Shown here piece after piece: positions 1 to 5,403 of a stretch of 7,279 nt of DNA. Source of the stretch: Desulfobacterales bacterium. GTDB lineage: Bacteria; Desulfobacterota; Desulfobacteria; Desulfobacterales; 4be13. The notes beneath the pieces are model-generated. The model did no database searches. It saw only the letters and a program-made list of their open reading frames with translations, and had not been told where the DNA came from. Location of the stretch: the NCBI GenBank assembly GCA_029934695.1, contig JAOZLU010000356.1, positions 1 to 7,279 on the forward strand, read 5' to 3'. Both the position numbers and the translations under genes were made by a program. Numbering within the stretch: the stretch's first letter is position 1; every line of letters begins with the position of its first letter.

Positions 1-8
1 CTTTTTAA

Positions 9-45
9 CCACAAAGGACACAAAGGGGGCACAAAGGCCACAAAG
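9..45. repeat. CACAAAGG-type dispersed repeat
   Basis: Four near-copies of the word CCACAAAG/ACACAAAGG follow one another here. The same word family occurs in the opposite orientation at 5165-5193. Purine-rich ACAAAGG strings of this kind are common intergenic repeats in many bacterial genomes and often create spurious ORFs rich in the peptide HKDT. No gene is involved. Confidence 0.6.
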
Positions 46-104
46 CTTAAACCTGGGCCACAGAGTTTAAACCTGTCTGAGGGCAGGTGTGGGAGCCTCC
101 CCTG

Positions 105-120
105 AATCCGTTATAATCAG
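105..120. repeat. 16-bp word shared with the speD promoter region
   Basis: AATCCGTTATAATCAG occurs here on the plus strand and again, exactly and inverted, at 1659-1674. There its TATAAT forms the -10 box of a candidate speD promoter. Here no good -35 box stands 16-18 bp upstream, so I do not call a promoter. The shared word is probably part of a dispersed repeat. Confidence 0.5.
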
Positions 121-122
121 AA

Positions 123-150
123 AAAAAGTTGAAAGTAAAAAGTTGAAAGT
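123..150. repeat. Tandem 14-bp repeat, two copies
   Basis: AAAAAGTTGAAAGT is repeated twice, exactly and without a gap (123-136 and 137-150). A related pair with the same 14-bp period, GAAAAGTTCAAAGT followed by GAAAAGTTGGAA, lies at 5531-5556. This is a simple intergenic repeat family with no sign of coding. Confidence 0.75.
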
Positions 151-450
151 AACTCTGTAACTGATTGAAATTATTAAATGGCATATACCGGTTCAGAAAA
201 TGCTGGTATCAGTGATTTCAATAAGTTACGAGAACTTACGACTGACGAGTTTGTTAACACATTCCATTTTAATACATTGCAGTGTTCTGTTTCCGGATAT
301 CTGTGACACATTCAAGATAATGTCTGCCCGGGAGAAAAACCCTGCTTTTTTGGAAAAAACAGGCTTCTTCAGGACAATCCGAACTGATTTGATTTGATAA
401 AAACATTTTTATATCAGTCAGTTGAAACACTTCCAGATAATAATGGCCTG
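151..450. other. Gene-free stretch
   Basis: I see no convincing gene in this interval on either strand. A 65-codon plus-strand frame (200-397) has no Shine-Dalgarno sequence, no recognisable domain, and runs through the hairpin at 341-363. The DNA is AT-rich and looks like decayed intergenic sequence carrying short repeats. Confidence 0.5.
341..363. repeat. Inverted repeat, weak hairpin
   Basis: CCTG-c-TTTTTT pairs with AAAAAA-CAGG around a two-base GG turn, with one bulged C. On the minus strand it is followed by GTTTTTC, so it could act as a weak second intrinsic terminator behind the one at 451-497. Most of its pairs are A-T. The flanking GAGAAAAACCC resembles the repeat at 5258-5267. Confidence 0.35.
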
Positions 451-497
451 AAAAAACAAAAAAGGCGTCAACCCCAAATCAGGGTAAAGACGCCTTT
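451..497 (-). terminator. Rho-independent terminator (minus strand)
   Basis: AAAGGCGTC (461-469) and GACGCCTTT (489-497) form a perfect 9-bp stem, and ACCC/GGGT inside it can extend the pairing. Read on the minus strand, the GC-rich stem runs straight into TTTTTTGTTTTTT. That is the classic architecture of an intrinsic terminator for leftward transcription. The plus-strand side lacks a comparable T-run. Confidence 0.85.
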
Positions 498-552
498 GTC
501 TCTGTAAAATTTCACACACCGTTGTGCAAAACCTTATTCAAACTCTAATTAT
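455..552 (-). ncRNA. Candidate small RNA gene, about 95-100 nt
   Basis: A near-consensus promoter (558-586) and a strong terminator (451-497) on the same strand delimit about 100 nt. The interval has no ATG; the only frame is a GTG one without a well-placed ribosome site that runs through the terminator. The expected start is near 551-552. The predicted transcript has two hairpins. The first, plus-strand 510-531, pairs UUUUGCACA with UGUGUGAAA around an ACGG loop (9 bp, two of them G-U). The second is the terminator. Promoter, structured body and terminator together are the usual signature of an independent small RNA. I do not recognise it as 6S, SRP, RNase P, tmRNA or a named family. A degenerate relative of its 5' half lies at 5404-5467. 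Its target is unknown. Confidence 0.6.
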
Positions 553-557
553 CAGTC

Positions 558-586
558 TCTATATCTGCATTTTTTTTGCTTGTCAA
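558..586 (-). promoter_or_regulatory. Sigma70-type promoter for the candidate small RNA
   Basis: On the minus strand, TTGACA (581-586) is separated by exactly 17 bp from TATAGA (558-563). The -35 box is perfect and the -10 box matches 5 of 6. The spacer is AT-rich. Transcription should begin near 551-552 and would meet the terminator about 95 nt later. Confidence 0.7.
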
Positions 587-667
587 GCTATAATTAAAAA
601 ATGTTCACTTTTTAAGTTTCACCTGACAAAAGATTTCCCCAAAAAAAAACAAAATATACCCGGGCTA

Positions 668-805
668 TTAGTGCAACTCGTAAATTCGTTCCCACAACAC
701 ACTGTTTCTGAAATTTTTTTCAAGGCTTTCAGCCAGATCAAACAGTTTTATCAGTTGATTCAGACTGTCATCCATTAACACATTTTTAAGATTTCTTTGT
801 AACAT
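668..805 (-). CDS. Possible small protein, 45 aa
   Basis: A minus-strand frame opens at ATG 805, with a second in-frame ATG at 775 (35 aa), and ends at TAA 668-670. From the second Met it reads MDDSLNQLIKLFDLAESLEK and continues to ...SVLWERIYELH. This is charged and amphipathic, consistent with helices. A stop codon lies three codons upstream of the first ATG. Neither ATG has a clear Shine-Dalgarno sequence, and I recognise no family. It sits between the nspC remnant and the candidate small RNA promoter. It could be a genuine small gene, a fragment of a larger lost gene, or chance. The composition looks more protein-like than the surrounding DNA, which is the main reason to list it. Confidence 0.35.
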   Translation of the reverse strand: MLQRNLKNVLMDDSLNQLIKLFDLAESLEKNFRNSVLWERIYELH

Positions 806-864
806 ATTAATTTATAGAAATAAAATCAGATTTTCATTCAGACCATTTTTCTGATGATATGACC

Positions 865-1025
865 TCAGGCCCTTATCCGGCGGGACTGACGCATTATTTT
901 AGAAACAGACCATGTGGGGAAAAACACTTTAAGGCCAGCACTGATCTGACACCGGCATTTTCTCTCAGCAACTGAATTTTTTCCAGATTTCTGATCAGGC
1001 GCACCTCGTCAATGAGGTAGTTCAA
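865..1025 (-). pseudogene. nspC: nspC remnant: carboxynorspermidine/carboxyspermidine decarboxylase N-terminus
   Basis: From codon TTG at 1025 the minus strand reads LNYLIDEVRLIRNLEKIQLL, then RENAGVRSVLALKCFSPHGLFLK and a stop at 894-896. This closely resembles the start of NspC/CASDC, a PLP-dependent fold-III decarboxylase: the family YLIDE strand, then the ALKCFSTWSVF motif carrying the PLP-binding lysine. After KCFS, at a CCCC run, the family sequence resumes in another frame as TWSVSKIM and ends at 865-867. The gene is therefore frameshifted and then lost, since intact NspC is about 370-400 aa and the rest is absent downstream. The TTG overlaps the speD-like stop codon (TTGA), suggesting former translational coupling. 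The family call rests on recalled motifs; the breakage is visible in the sequence. Confidence 0.7.
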
Positions 1026-1441
1026 AGCGCATTTTGCGCCCCTTTGTATTCCTGAAATGGTGCCTCAAGGGGGGAATTCACGCCGCGTGAAAGAAAAGCG
1101 GCTCGAATTTTTTTCGGCGCAAAATGTTTTTCAATAACCTGAATGACCGTATCCTTATTAAAGCTTTTGCAGGAAAAAATGTCCAAATAAGCATCACGGT
1201 TATTGTCGCTGAAATGTCCGGTAATGGCCGAAGTCTCAATTAACTGCACCAGAGAATAACCGACAGCATCATAGTCGTGTTCGGCAAAATGAACAATAAC
1301 CGGTTCACCGTAAGCTTTCATATCAATTGCATCAACCAGCTCCTGAACAAAAGCGGCAATAGCACTTTTACTGCAAACATTGGCGTTGCAGTCACTAATA
1401 TCCAAAAGCAGATGTTGTCCCCAAGTATTATGATTCGTCAT
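1022..1441 (-). CDS. speD: SpeD-family pyruvoyl-dependent decarboxylase proenzyme
   Basis: This 139-aa protein belongs to the S-adenosylmethionine decarboxylase proenzyme family, which makes a pyruvoyl cofactor by self-cleavage before a serine. The N-terminal WGQHLLLD strand and YLDIFSC are typical. The serine in ETSAITGH (Ser71), His76 and Cys91 have the same spacing as Ser63, His68 and Cys83 of the Thermotoga maritima enzyme, so processing and catalytic residues look intact. The residue before the cleavage serine is Thr, not the usual Glu, and the HTWPE stretch is missing. Some SpeD homologues decarboxylate arginine or ornithine instead of AdoMet, so the substrate is uncertain. ATG 1441 is the first start after an in-frame stop. 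A perfect AGGAGG (1456-1461) sits 14 nt upstream, longer than usual. The broken nspC follows directly. Confidence 0.8.
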   Translation of the reverse strand: MTNHNTWGQHLLLDISDCNANVCSKSAIAAFVQELVDAIDMKAYGEPVIVHFAEHDYDAVGYSLVQLIETSAITGHFSDNNRDAYLDIFSCKSFNKDTVIQVIEKHFAPKKIRAAFLSRGVNSPLEAPFQEYKGAQNAL

Positions 1442-1455
1442 GACTTTCTGATATT

Positions 1456-1461
1456 CCTCCT
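1456..1461 (-). promoter_or_regulatory. Shine-Dalgarno of speD, unusual spacing
   Basis: On the minus strand AGGAGG stands 14 nt before the ATG at 1441. The spacing is long, but no nearer start codon exists in frame and an in-frame TAG lies just upstream, so the annotated start stands. Confidence 0.6.
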
Positions 1462-1661
1462 AACACTGTTGCTAATTTAGTTAAACGGCAACCCTCTCTG
1501 CCACTATGACGGGTTGAGTTTTTTCAACGACCGGGTTAAACTGACGGCACCGTTGCGGGGTAAAAACAGATTCCCCTGCCGGAGGCTTAACGATCCCAAA
1601 ACCATCCTTATAGATAAATCTCTGACATATAAAAAATATTGTCAACAAAAAATATTTCCTG

Positions 1662-1691
1662 ATTATAACGGATTTGGAAGAGGCCTGTAAA
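1662..1691 (-). promoter_or_regulatory. Candidate sigma70 promoter upstream of speD
   Basis: On the minus strand TTTACA (1686-1691) and a perfect TATAAT (1662-1667) are separated by 18 bp. Transcription would start near 1655, giving speD a leader of about 210 nt. The -35 box lies inside the palindromic repeat region and the -10 box inside the 16-bp word shared with 105-120. A TGACA/TGTCA inverted pair, with a 12-bp spacer, lies just downstream at about 1623-1644. It could be an operator, but it is AT-rich enough to be chance. Confidence 0.5.
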
Positions 1692-1790
1692 GCCCCACAG
1701 GGTGGCATATTTGTAGCAGTTGTTATGCAGGCCGTCAGAGCCCGTAGGGGCTTGGACGGGGCCCTGACAAACTGCAAGTTTGGCACTCCG
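1675..1790. repeat. REP-like palindromic intergenic repeat
   Basis: Two adjacent palindromes stand out. Positions 1734-1768 pair GTCAGAGCCC with GGGCCCTGAC (9 of 10) around a 15-nt loop, and 1768-1782 is CAAACTGCAAGTTTG, a perfect 6-bp stem with a 3-nt loop. Upstream, GGCATATTTGTAGCA beside a CCCCACAGGG run resembles a repeat word I recall from many genomes (CCCCGTAGGGGC...ATATTTGTAG). This explains why long but unconvincing ORFs appear on both strands here. I infer a dispersed non-coding element; copy number cannot be judged from one window. Confidence 0.55.
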
Positions 1791-1874
1791 GACAATCTTT
1801 TTGTTAAAAGCTGTAAGGACAAAAGAGAAAGCCGGCTTTTCCGAAAAGTCAATTGCCAGCGATTCCAGACAAAG

Positions 1875-2588
1875 CTAATCTGATTCTTCTGAAAGCAGAA
1901 TAGCTTCTGCCACGCTTCGCATGGATTTCCGGGTTGACATGCTGCGTTTCTGTATCCAGCGGTACGCCTCCTCTCCGGTTTTGTTGCGCCGCTGCATGAG
2001 AACCTCTTTGGCTTGTTCCACCAGCTTTCGGCTTTCCAGTTCTTCCTGAATCACCCTGGTTTTCACCATAAGCTCTGTGTTGAGTATGGCCAGAGCTGCC
2101 TGGTTGGCAACGGTTCTTATCAGGTTGACCTCTGTGTCGGAATAGGCATGGGGTTTGGCAGTGAAGCAGTTGAACACACCAATGACCTTTTCATCCTGCA
2201 CCTGAAGCGGCACACTGAGCATGGATACCAGCCCGAGTTTTCTGGCCATATCTTTTTCCTTGAACTGGGGCGATTCAAGCACGTCTTTGATGATCAGCGG
2301 ACGTTTATGAGTGGCCACAAATCCCACCACCCCTTCATTCATGTTCAAAGCCCTGTCCTTTATGTACTCAGAATCAATGGACTGGGAAGCTTTTAAGCGG
2401 ATTTTGGACGGCGTCACACTTTCATCTGTCAGCCATAAGGAACAGATTTCAACCCCGGTGACTTTGGCCGTAACCATCACAATCAGTTTCAGAATATCTT
2501 CCAGATAATGGTCTGAAGTGATGGCCTGGCTGATATCCATAAGCGCTTTTATGTATTTGTCATAAGTTTCAGATGTTGTTCTTTCCAT
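1875..2588 (-). CDS. GAF-ANTAR transcription antitermination regulator
   Basis: The 237-aa cytoplasmic protein has an N-terminal GAF sensor domain (about residues 28-170, with LWLTDES, GVVGFVATHKRPLII and SVPLQVQDEKVIGVFN strands), a short helical linker, and a C-terminal ANTAR domain (about 178-233). The ANTAR signature is clear in ESRKLVEQAKEVLMQR and in the closing SMRSVAEAILLSEE. ANTAR domains bind paired hairpins with hexanucleotide loops in nascent RNA and prevent premature termination; the GAF domain usually senses a small molecule or a partner protein. The start at ATG 2588 is backed by GGGTGA, 6 nt upstream. The gene follows the TPR-methyltransferase by 188 bp in the same direction. 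Its ligand and RNA targets are not evident, and I found no convincing twin hexaloop hairpins in the window. Confidence 0.9.
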   Translation of the reverse strand: MERTTSETYDKYIKALMDISQAITSDHYLEDILKLIVMVTAKVTGVEICSLWLTDESVTPSKIRLKASQSIDSEYIKDRALNMNEGVVGFVATHKRPLIIKDVLESPQFKEKDMARKLGLVSMLSVPLQVQDEKVIGVFNCFTAKPHAYSDTEVNLIRTVANQAALAILNTELMVKTRVIQEELESRKLVEQAKEVLMQRRNKTGEEAYRWIQKRSMSTRKSMRSVAEAILLSEESD

Positions 2589-2671
2589 ATTGAATCACCC
2601 AAATTTGATGTTTATTGTTTCAGATAAATGTTTTGCAATAAAATCTCCTGTTTGAAGCCCTGAAATCCGAG

Positions 2672-2698
2672 CCGGCGGGATTTTGGCAATCCCGTCGG
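2672..2698. promoter_or_regulatory. Strong hairpin between methyltransferase and GAF-ANTAR genes
   Basis: CCGGCGGGATT (2672-2682) pairs with AATCCCGTCGG (2688-2698) around a 5-nt loop: 11 bp with one G-U type mismatch. No T-run follows on either strand, so it is not a standard intrinsic terminator. It lies about 85 nt upstream of the GAF-ANTAR start and could be an mRNA-processing or stability element, a regulatory leader structure, or a repeat. Confidence 0.5.
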
Positions 2699-2776
2699 GA
2701 GAATTTATGAATTGTTACAGTCTCCCGGGTACGCGCCTGAGCAGGTGCAGAATCAGATGCCATAAGTAAGGCGGAA

Positions 2777-3697
2777 CTACGAACTTTTCTGTAAGACAGA
2801 AATCTCCCCTCTGACCGCCCGTCCGTTTTCTTTCCGCAACACTGCCGGCCAGTTCGTTTCCACTGCAAAACCATGCGCCTCGGCAATGGATCGGATGTAG
2901 GTCCGGGAGTGGGCGTAACGCCCGGTCTGGCGCAGAATATAGTCGTTTTTATGAGAAATTTCCGTGGAAAAGATAAAATAAGCACCCCGTAAAGAGCGAT
3001 CACGGACCGAACAGAAAACAGGTTTTAAATTTCCAATATAAACAAAGAGATCAGCGGAGATGAACAGGTCATATTTTTCCTCTGTGTTGTTCAGAAACGC
3101 TATAATGTCCCCGAGTTTCAGAACATCATAAATATTTTTATTTCTCGCTTCTTTAATCATATTCGGCGAGATGTCAATGCCGGTAAGGCGACCGGCCATC
3201 CTTCGGAACTCCGCACCGGCCAATCCCGTGCCACATCCCAGGTCAATGGCATTTTTGAAATGCAGATCGTCGTTTAAAAAGAACTGAAACGCCTGTCGGA
3301 GCAATATCGGCGCATGATACTCCAATTTTCTGACAAGGTGATGATCAAATTTTGCCGAATACTGATCAAACAGGTCTTTGACAAATTCTCTCGGAGCGGT
3401 TTCTGTTGTCTGCCCTGTCAGTGCTGCGATGATATGTTTTGCTGAAAGGTTGCCGGGATCCAAATCTGTTGCACGCCGGAAAGAGATGAGCGATTCCTCA
3501 GTTCTCTCCTGATCTCTGAGTACACAGCCAAGATTATAATGCGCCCGGGCATCATTCGGATTGATGGCGATAGCCTCTCGGAACGCTGCCGCGGCCTCAT
3601 CCGGTTTGCCCTCCAGTTTGAGCGCAATGCCAAGATTGTTGGGCGTATCTGCATTGTATGAAAAAGATGAAGTCTCCGCACTTTTTTTAAATGTCAT
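2777..3697 (-). CDS. TPR-repeat class I SAM-dependent methyltransferase
   Basis: The 306-aa protein begins with two tetratricopeptide repeats (about residues 17-50 and 51-84, e.g. NLGIALKLEGKPDEAAAAF and HYNLGCVLRDQERTEESL). A linker, FVKDLFDQYSAKFDHHL, typical of TPR-methyltransferases, leads to a Rossmann methyltransferase domain (about 120-306). SAM-binding motif I is AIDLGCGTGL (149-158), the acidic loop is LTGIDIS (Asp175), and DLFISADLFVYIG (210-222) follows. TPRs suggest a protein partner or substrate; the methyl acceptor is unknown. The start is ATG 3697, with only a weak GGA 10 nt upstream. It begins 45 bp after the kinase-phosphatase gene and is probably co-transcribed with it. It lacks the Glu/His metal cluster of Hen1, the methyltransferase usual beside Pnkp, so I do not call it Hen1. 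Confidence 0.85.
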   Translation of the reverse strand: MTFKKSAETSSFSYNADTPNNLGIALKLEGKPDEAAAAFREAIAINPNDARAHYNLGCVLRDQERTEESLISFRRATDLDPGNLSAKHIIAALTGQTTETAPREFVKDLFDQYSAKFDHHLVRKLEYHAPILLRQAFQFFLNDDLHFKNAIDLGCGTGLAGAEFRRMAGRLTGIDISPNMIKEARNKNIYDVLKLGDIIAFLNNTEEKYDLFISADLFVYIGNLKPVFCSVRDRSLRGAYFIFSTEISHKNDYILRQTGRYAHSRTYIRSIAEAHGFAVETNWPAVLRKENGRAVRGEISVLQKSS

Positions 3698-3742
3698 ATC
3701 AATAGTCCAAGTATTTCCAAAAAAATAAAATGCCCGGAATGG

Positions 3743-5005
3743 CTACATTTTCCTGACCGGTTCCTGATATATCTGCTTTGCAGGAACAGAGACAATTTCT
3801 CTTTCCGGGTACCGAAGTGCAGTGAGTTTTCCGCCGAATACGCATCCGGTGTCAATATTGATGGTGCCATTCAGCCATTCGGGATCGGGAATCGGGGTAT
3901 GGCCGTAAACCACAGTGGCTTTGCCGCGATACCCGACTGTCCAGTTATGGCGGACAGGCAGACCGTACTCATCGCTTTCACCCGAAGTTTCCCCGCAGAG
4001 CGCAAATTGCCTCACTCTGCCCGAAGTTCGCCCCTGCATTCCCGCTTTCATGCCTGCATGGGCAACCACCAGCTTTCCGTCATCAAAAACATAATGATTG
4101 GTAAGCCTTTTTATAAATTTTTGAATTTTATCCTTAAACATTTGCGGTTCGTTTTCCAGTTGTTCCAGAGACTCTGCCAAACCGTGGCTGACAGTGACAT
4201 TTTTGCCTGAAAGTTTTCGCATCAGCCTGTTCTCATGGTTTCCAGGCACACAAAAAGCTGATCCGCTCTCAACCATGCGCATCACCATGCGCAGAACTGG
4301 GGCAATCTTGGGGCCTCTGTCCACCAGGTCTCCGAGAAAAACCGCTTTCCTTCCCGGGGGTGTCACAATGGAATCCGTATCTTCCCTGATCTCATAGCCC
4401 AGCTTTTTCATCAGGGCAGTCAGTTCATCAAAGCAGCCATGTATATCGCCGATAATATCAAAGGGGCCATGCTCACTTTTTCTGTTGTTCCAGAGCCGTT
4501 CCCTTTTAATCGTGACACTGTCTGTTTTCTCAGGCGTTTCCATAATATAAATTTTGCGGAAACCTTCCTTTTTAAGCCAGGGAAGCGACTGTTCCAGATT
4601 ACGCAGTTGCTGGAGAATGACGCTGTTGCCAAAGTTTCGGTCAGAACGATTTCTGTTTCGCTCACAGCATATTCCCGAGGGCGTCTTCAGTACGATTGCC
4701 AAGGGCAGACAGTGATATCTGTGTGCAAGGGCAAGAAGGGATTTTCTCGCTTCAGCCTGAACATTGGTGGCATCCACAACCGTGAGTTTACGGCGCGCAA
4801 GACGCTTTGCTGCAATAAAATGCAGAATTTCAAAGGCTTCGTGGGTAACGGTCTGGTCGGTTTCGTCATCAGAGACCAGGGCCCGGCAGAAATCGGATGA
4901 TAAAATTTCAGTCGGCTTAAAATGCTTTCGGGCAAATGTTGTTTTGCCGGACCCGGAAGTCCCGATTAAAAAAACCAGTGAAAATTCGGGTATTTTTATC
5001 TTCAT
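3743..5005 (-). CDS. pnkp: Polynucleotide kinase-phosphatase (Pnkp-like, no ligase domain)
   Basis: The 420-aa protein matches the first two domains of bacterial Pnkp, the RNA end-healing enzyme known from Clostridium thermocellum. The 5'-kinase domain (about 1-170) has the P-loop GTSGSGKT (Lys21), SSDFCR with Asp38 and Arg41, and lid arginines 116, 120 and 123. The metallophosphatase domain (about 180-405) has GDIHG (Asp187, His189), GDLVDRG (Asp226), GNHEN (Asn256, His257), VVAHAG (His316) and YGHTP (His369). Residue numbers of the early motifs coincide with those I recall for the Clostridium enzyme. It ends at SVPAKQIYQEPVRKM, about where the adenylyltransferase (ligase) domain of the roughly 870-aa enzyme would begin; that domain is absent. 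ATG 5005 has no clear Shine-Dalgarno, but MKIKIPE aligns with the family start. The methyltransferase gene follows. Confidence 0.92.
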   Translation of the reverse strand: MKIKIPEFSLVFLIGTSGSGKTTFARKHFKPTEILSSDFCRALVSDDETDQTVTHEAFEILHFIAAKRLARRKLTVVDATNVQAEARKSLLALAHRYHCLPLAIVLKTPSGICCERNRNRSDRNFGNSVILQQLRNLEQSLPWLKKEGFRKIYIMETPEKTDSVTIKRERLWNNRKSEHGPFDIIGDIHGCFDELTALMKKLGYEIREDTDSIVTPPGRKAVFLGDLVDRGPKIAPVLRMVMRMVESGSAFCVPGNHENRLMRKLSGKNVTVSHGLAESLEQLENEPQMFKDKIQKFIKRLTNHYVFDDGKLVVAHAGMKAGMQGRTSGRVRQFALCGETSGESDEYGLPVRHNWTVGYRGKATVVYGHTPIPDPEWLNGTINIDTGCVFGGKLTALRYPEREIVSVPAKQIYQEPVRKM

Positions 5006-5062
5006 AAGTACATTGATTTATTTTCTGTTGAGGTGATTTTCAAAAAAGAATCTCCCACTGCA

Positions 5063-5143
5063 TGTCTGCCGGACGGGGCATGTCTGCCGGATGTCTGCCG
5101 GACGGGGATTGACAAAACATTGTCTGCCGGACGGGGATTGGCA
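5063..5143. repeat. Imperfect tandem repeat TGTCTGCCGGACGGGG
   Basis: Four copies of TGTCTGCCGGA start at 5063, 5081, 5092 and 5121; three continue as CGGGG. The last two extend to a 23-bp direct repeat with one mismatch and a period of 29 bp (5092 and 5121). Spacing is irregular (18, 11, 29 bp), so this is not a CRISPR array. It lies 58 bp upstream of pnkp and could be a protein-binding array or an expanded intergenic repeat. Confidence 0.8.
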
Positions 5144-5164
5144 CATTGAAGGCATATCCCTGCG

Positions 5165-5193
5165 CCTTTTCTCCGTGTCTTTGTGCCTTTGTG
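5165..5193. repeat. CACAAAGG-type dispersed repeat, inverted copy
   Basis: The minus strand reads CACAAAGGCACAAAGACACGG, the same word family as at 9-45 in the opposite orientation. It generates a spurious RHKDTEKRR peptide on the minus strand, a hallmark of this repeat type and not of a gene. Confidence 0.6.
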
Positions 5194-5257
5194 TGAGATA
5201 CAAAATCATGGAAAACTTTTTGTCAGGTACTTATCATGAAATCCAAGCTTGTGTGAG

Positions 5258-5317
5258 AGAAACCCGGCTTTTTCCCGGATGAGATGAATCCTCACCTGCA
5301 AAAAAAACCGGATTTCT
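5258..5317. repeat. Inverted repeat with long loop
   Basis: AGAAACCCGG (5258-5267) and CCGGATTTCT (5308-5317) are inverted copies matching at 9 of 10 positions, 40 bp apart. The left arm resembles the sequence flanking the hairpin at 341-363. This is a probable dispersed palindromic repeat with no clear function. Confidence 0.45.
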
Positions 5318-5403
5318 TTTCAATATGCTGTTGTTTATCTTGCGAAGATGTTATCATAAAAACAGTTTTTTGCAAGAAAAAAATGAAATGAAAATAAAAA
5401 ACA

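Noticed and set aside
1022..1025. Programmed -1 frameshift fusing the SpeD-like protein to NspC
   Set aside because: A -1 shift at CTTTGA would join the frames, but no standard slippery heptamer is present and the NspC part is broken about 40 codons later. Stop/start overlap is the simpler reading.
1813..1850. Possible terminator after the GAF-ANTAR gene (AAAGCCGGCTTT palindrome)
   Set aside because: The palindrome leaves only a 4-bp A/T-rich stem once a loop is allowed, and the following CTCTTTTG is a poor T-run.
1481..1852. 123-aa minus-strand frame upstream of speD
   Set aside because: It runs through the palindromic repeat region and has no ribosome site or domain. Only its last 55 codons look protein-like, and these are noted as a possible leader peptide.
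1674..1883. 69-aa plus-strand frame
   Set aside because: It lies within repeat DNA opposite another frame and overlaps the end of the GAF-ANTAR gene, with no supporting features.
2620..3003. 127-aa minus-strand frame overlapping the methyltransferase end
   Set aside because: It is a shadow of the methyltransferase gene in another frame and breaks into the intergenic hairpin; it shows no domain.
2777..3697. Calling the methyltransferase Hen1
   Set aside because: It has TPRs and class I SAM motifs but no visible Glu-x-x-Glu-His...His metal cluster, and its architecture matches TPR-methyltransferases.
4439..4900. 153-aa plus-strand frame
   Set aside because: It lies entirely antisense to the well-supported kinase-phosphatase gene, with no independent evidence.
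5063..5143. CRISPR array
   Set aside because: Repeats are 11-16 bp with spacings of 11-29 bp; there are no unique spacers of regular length and no cas genes.
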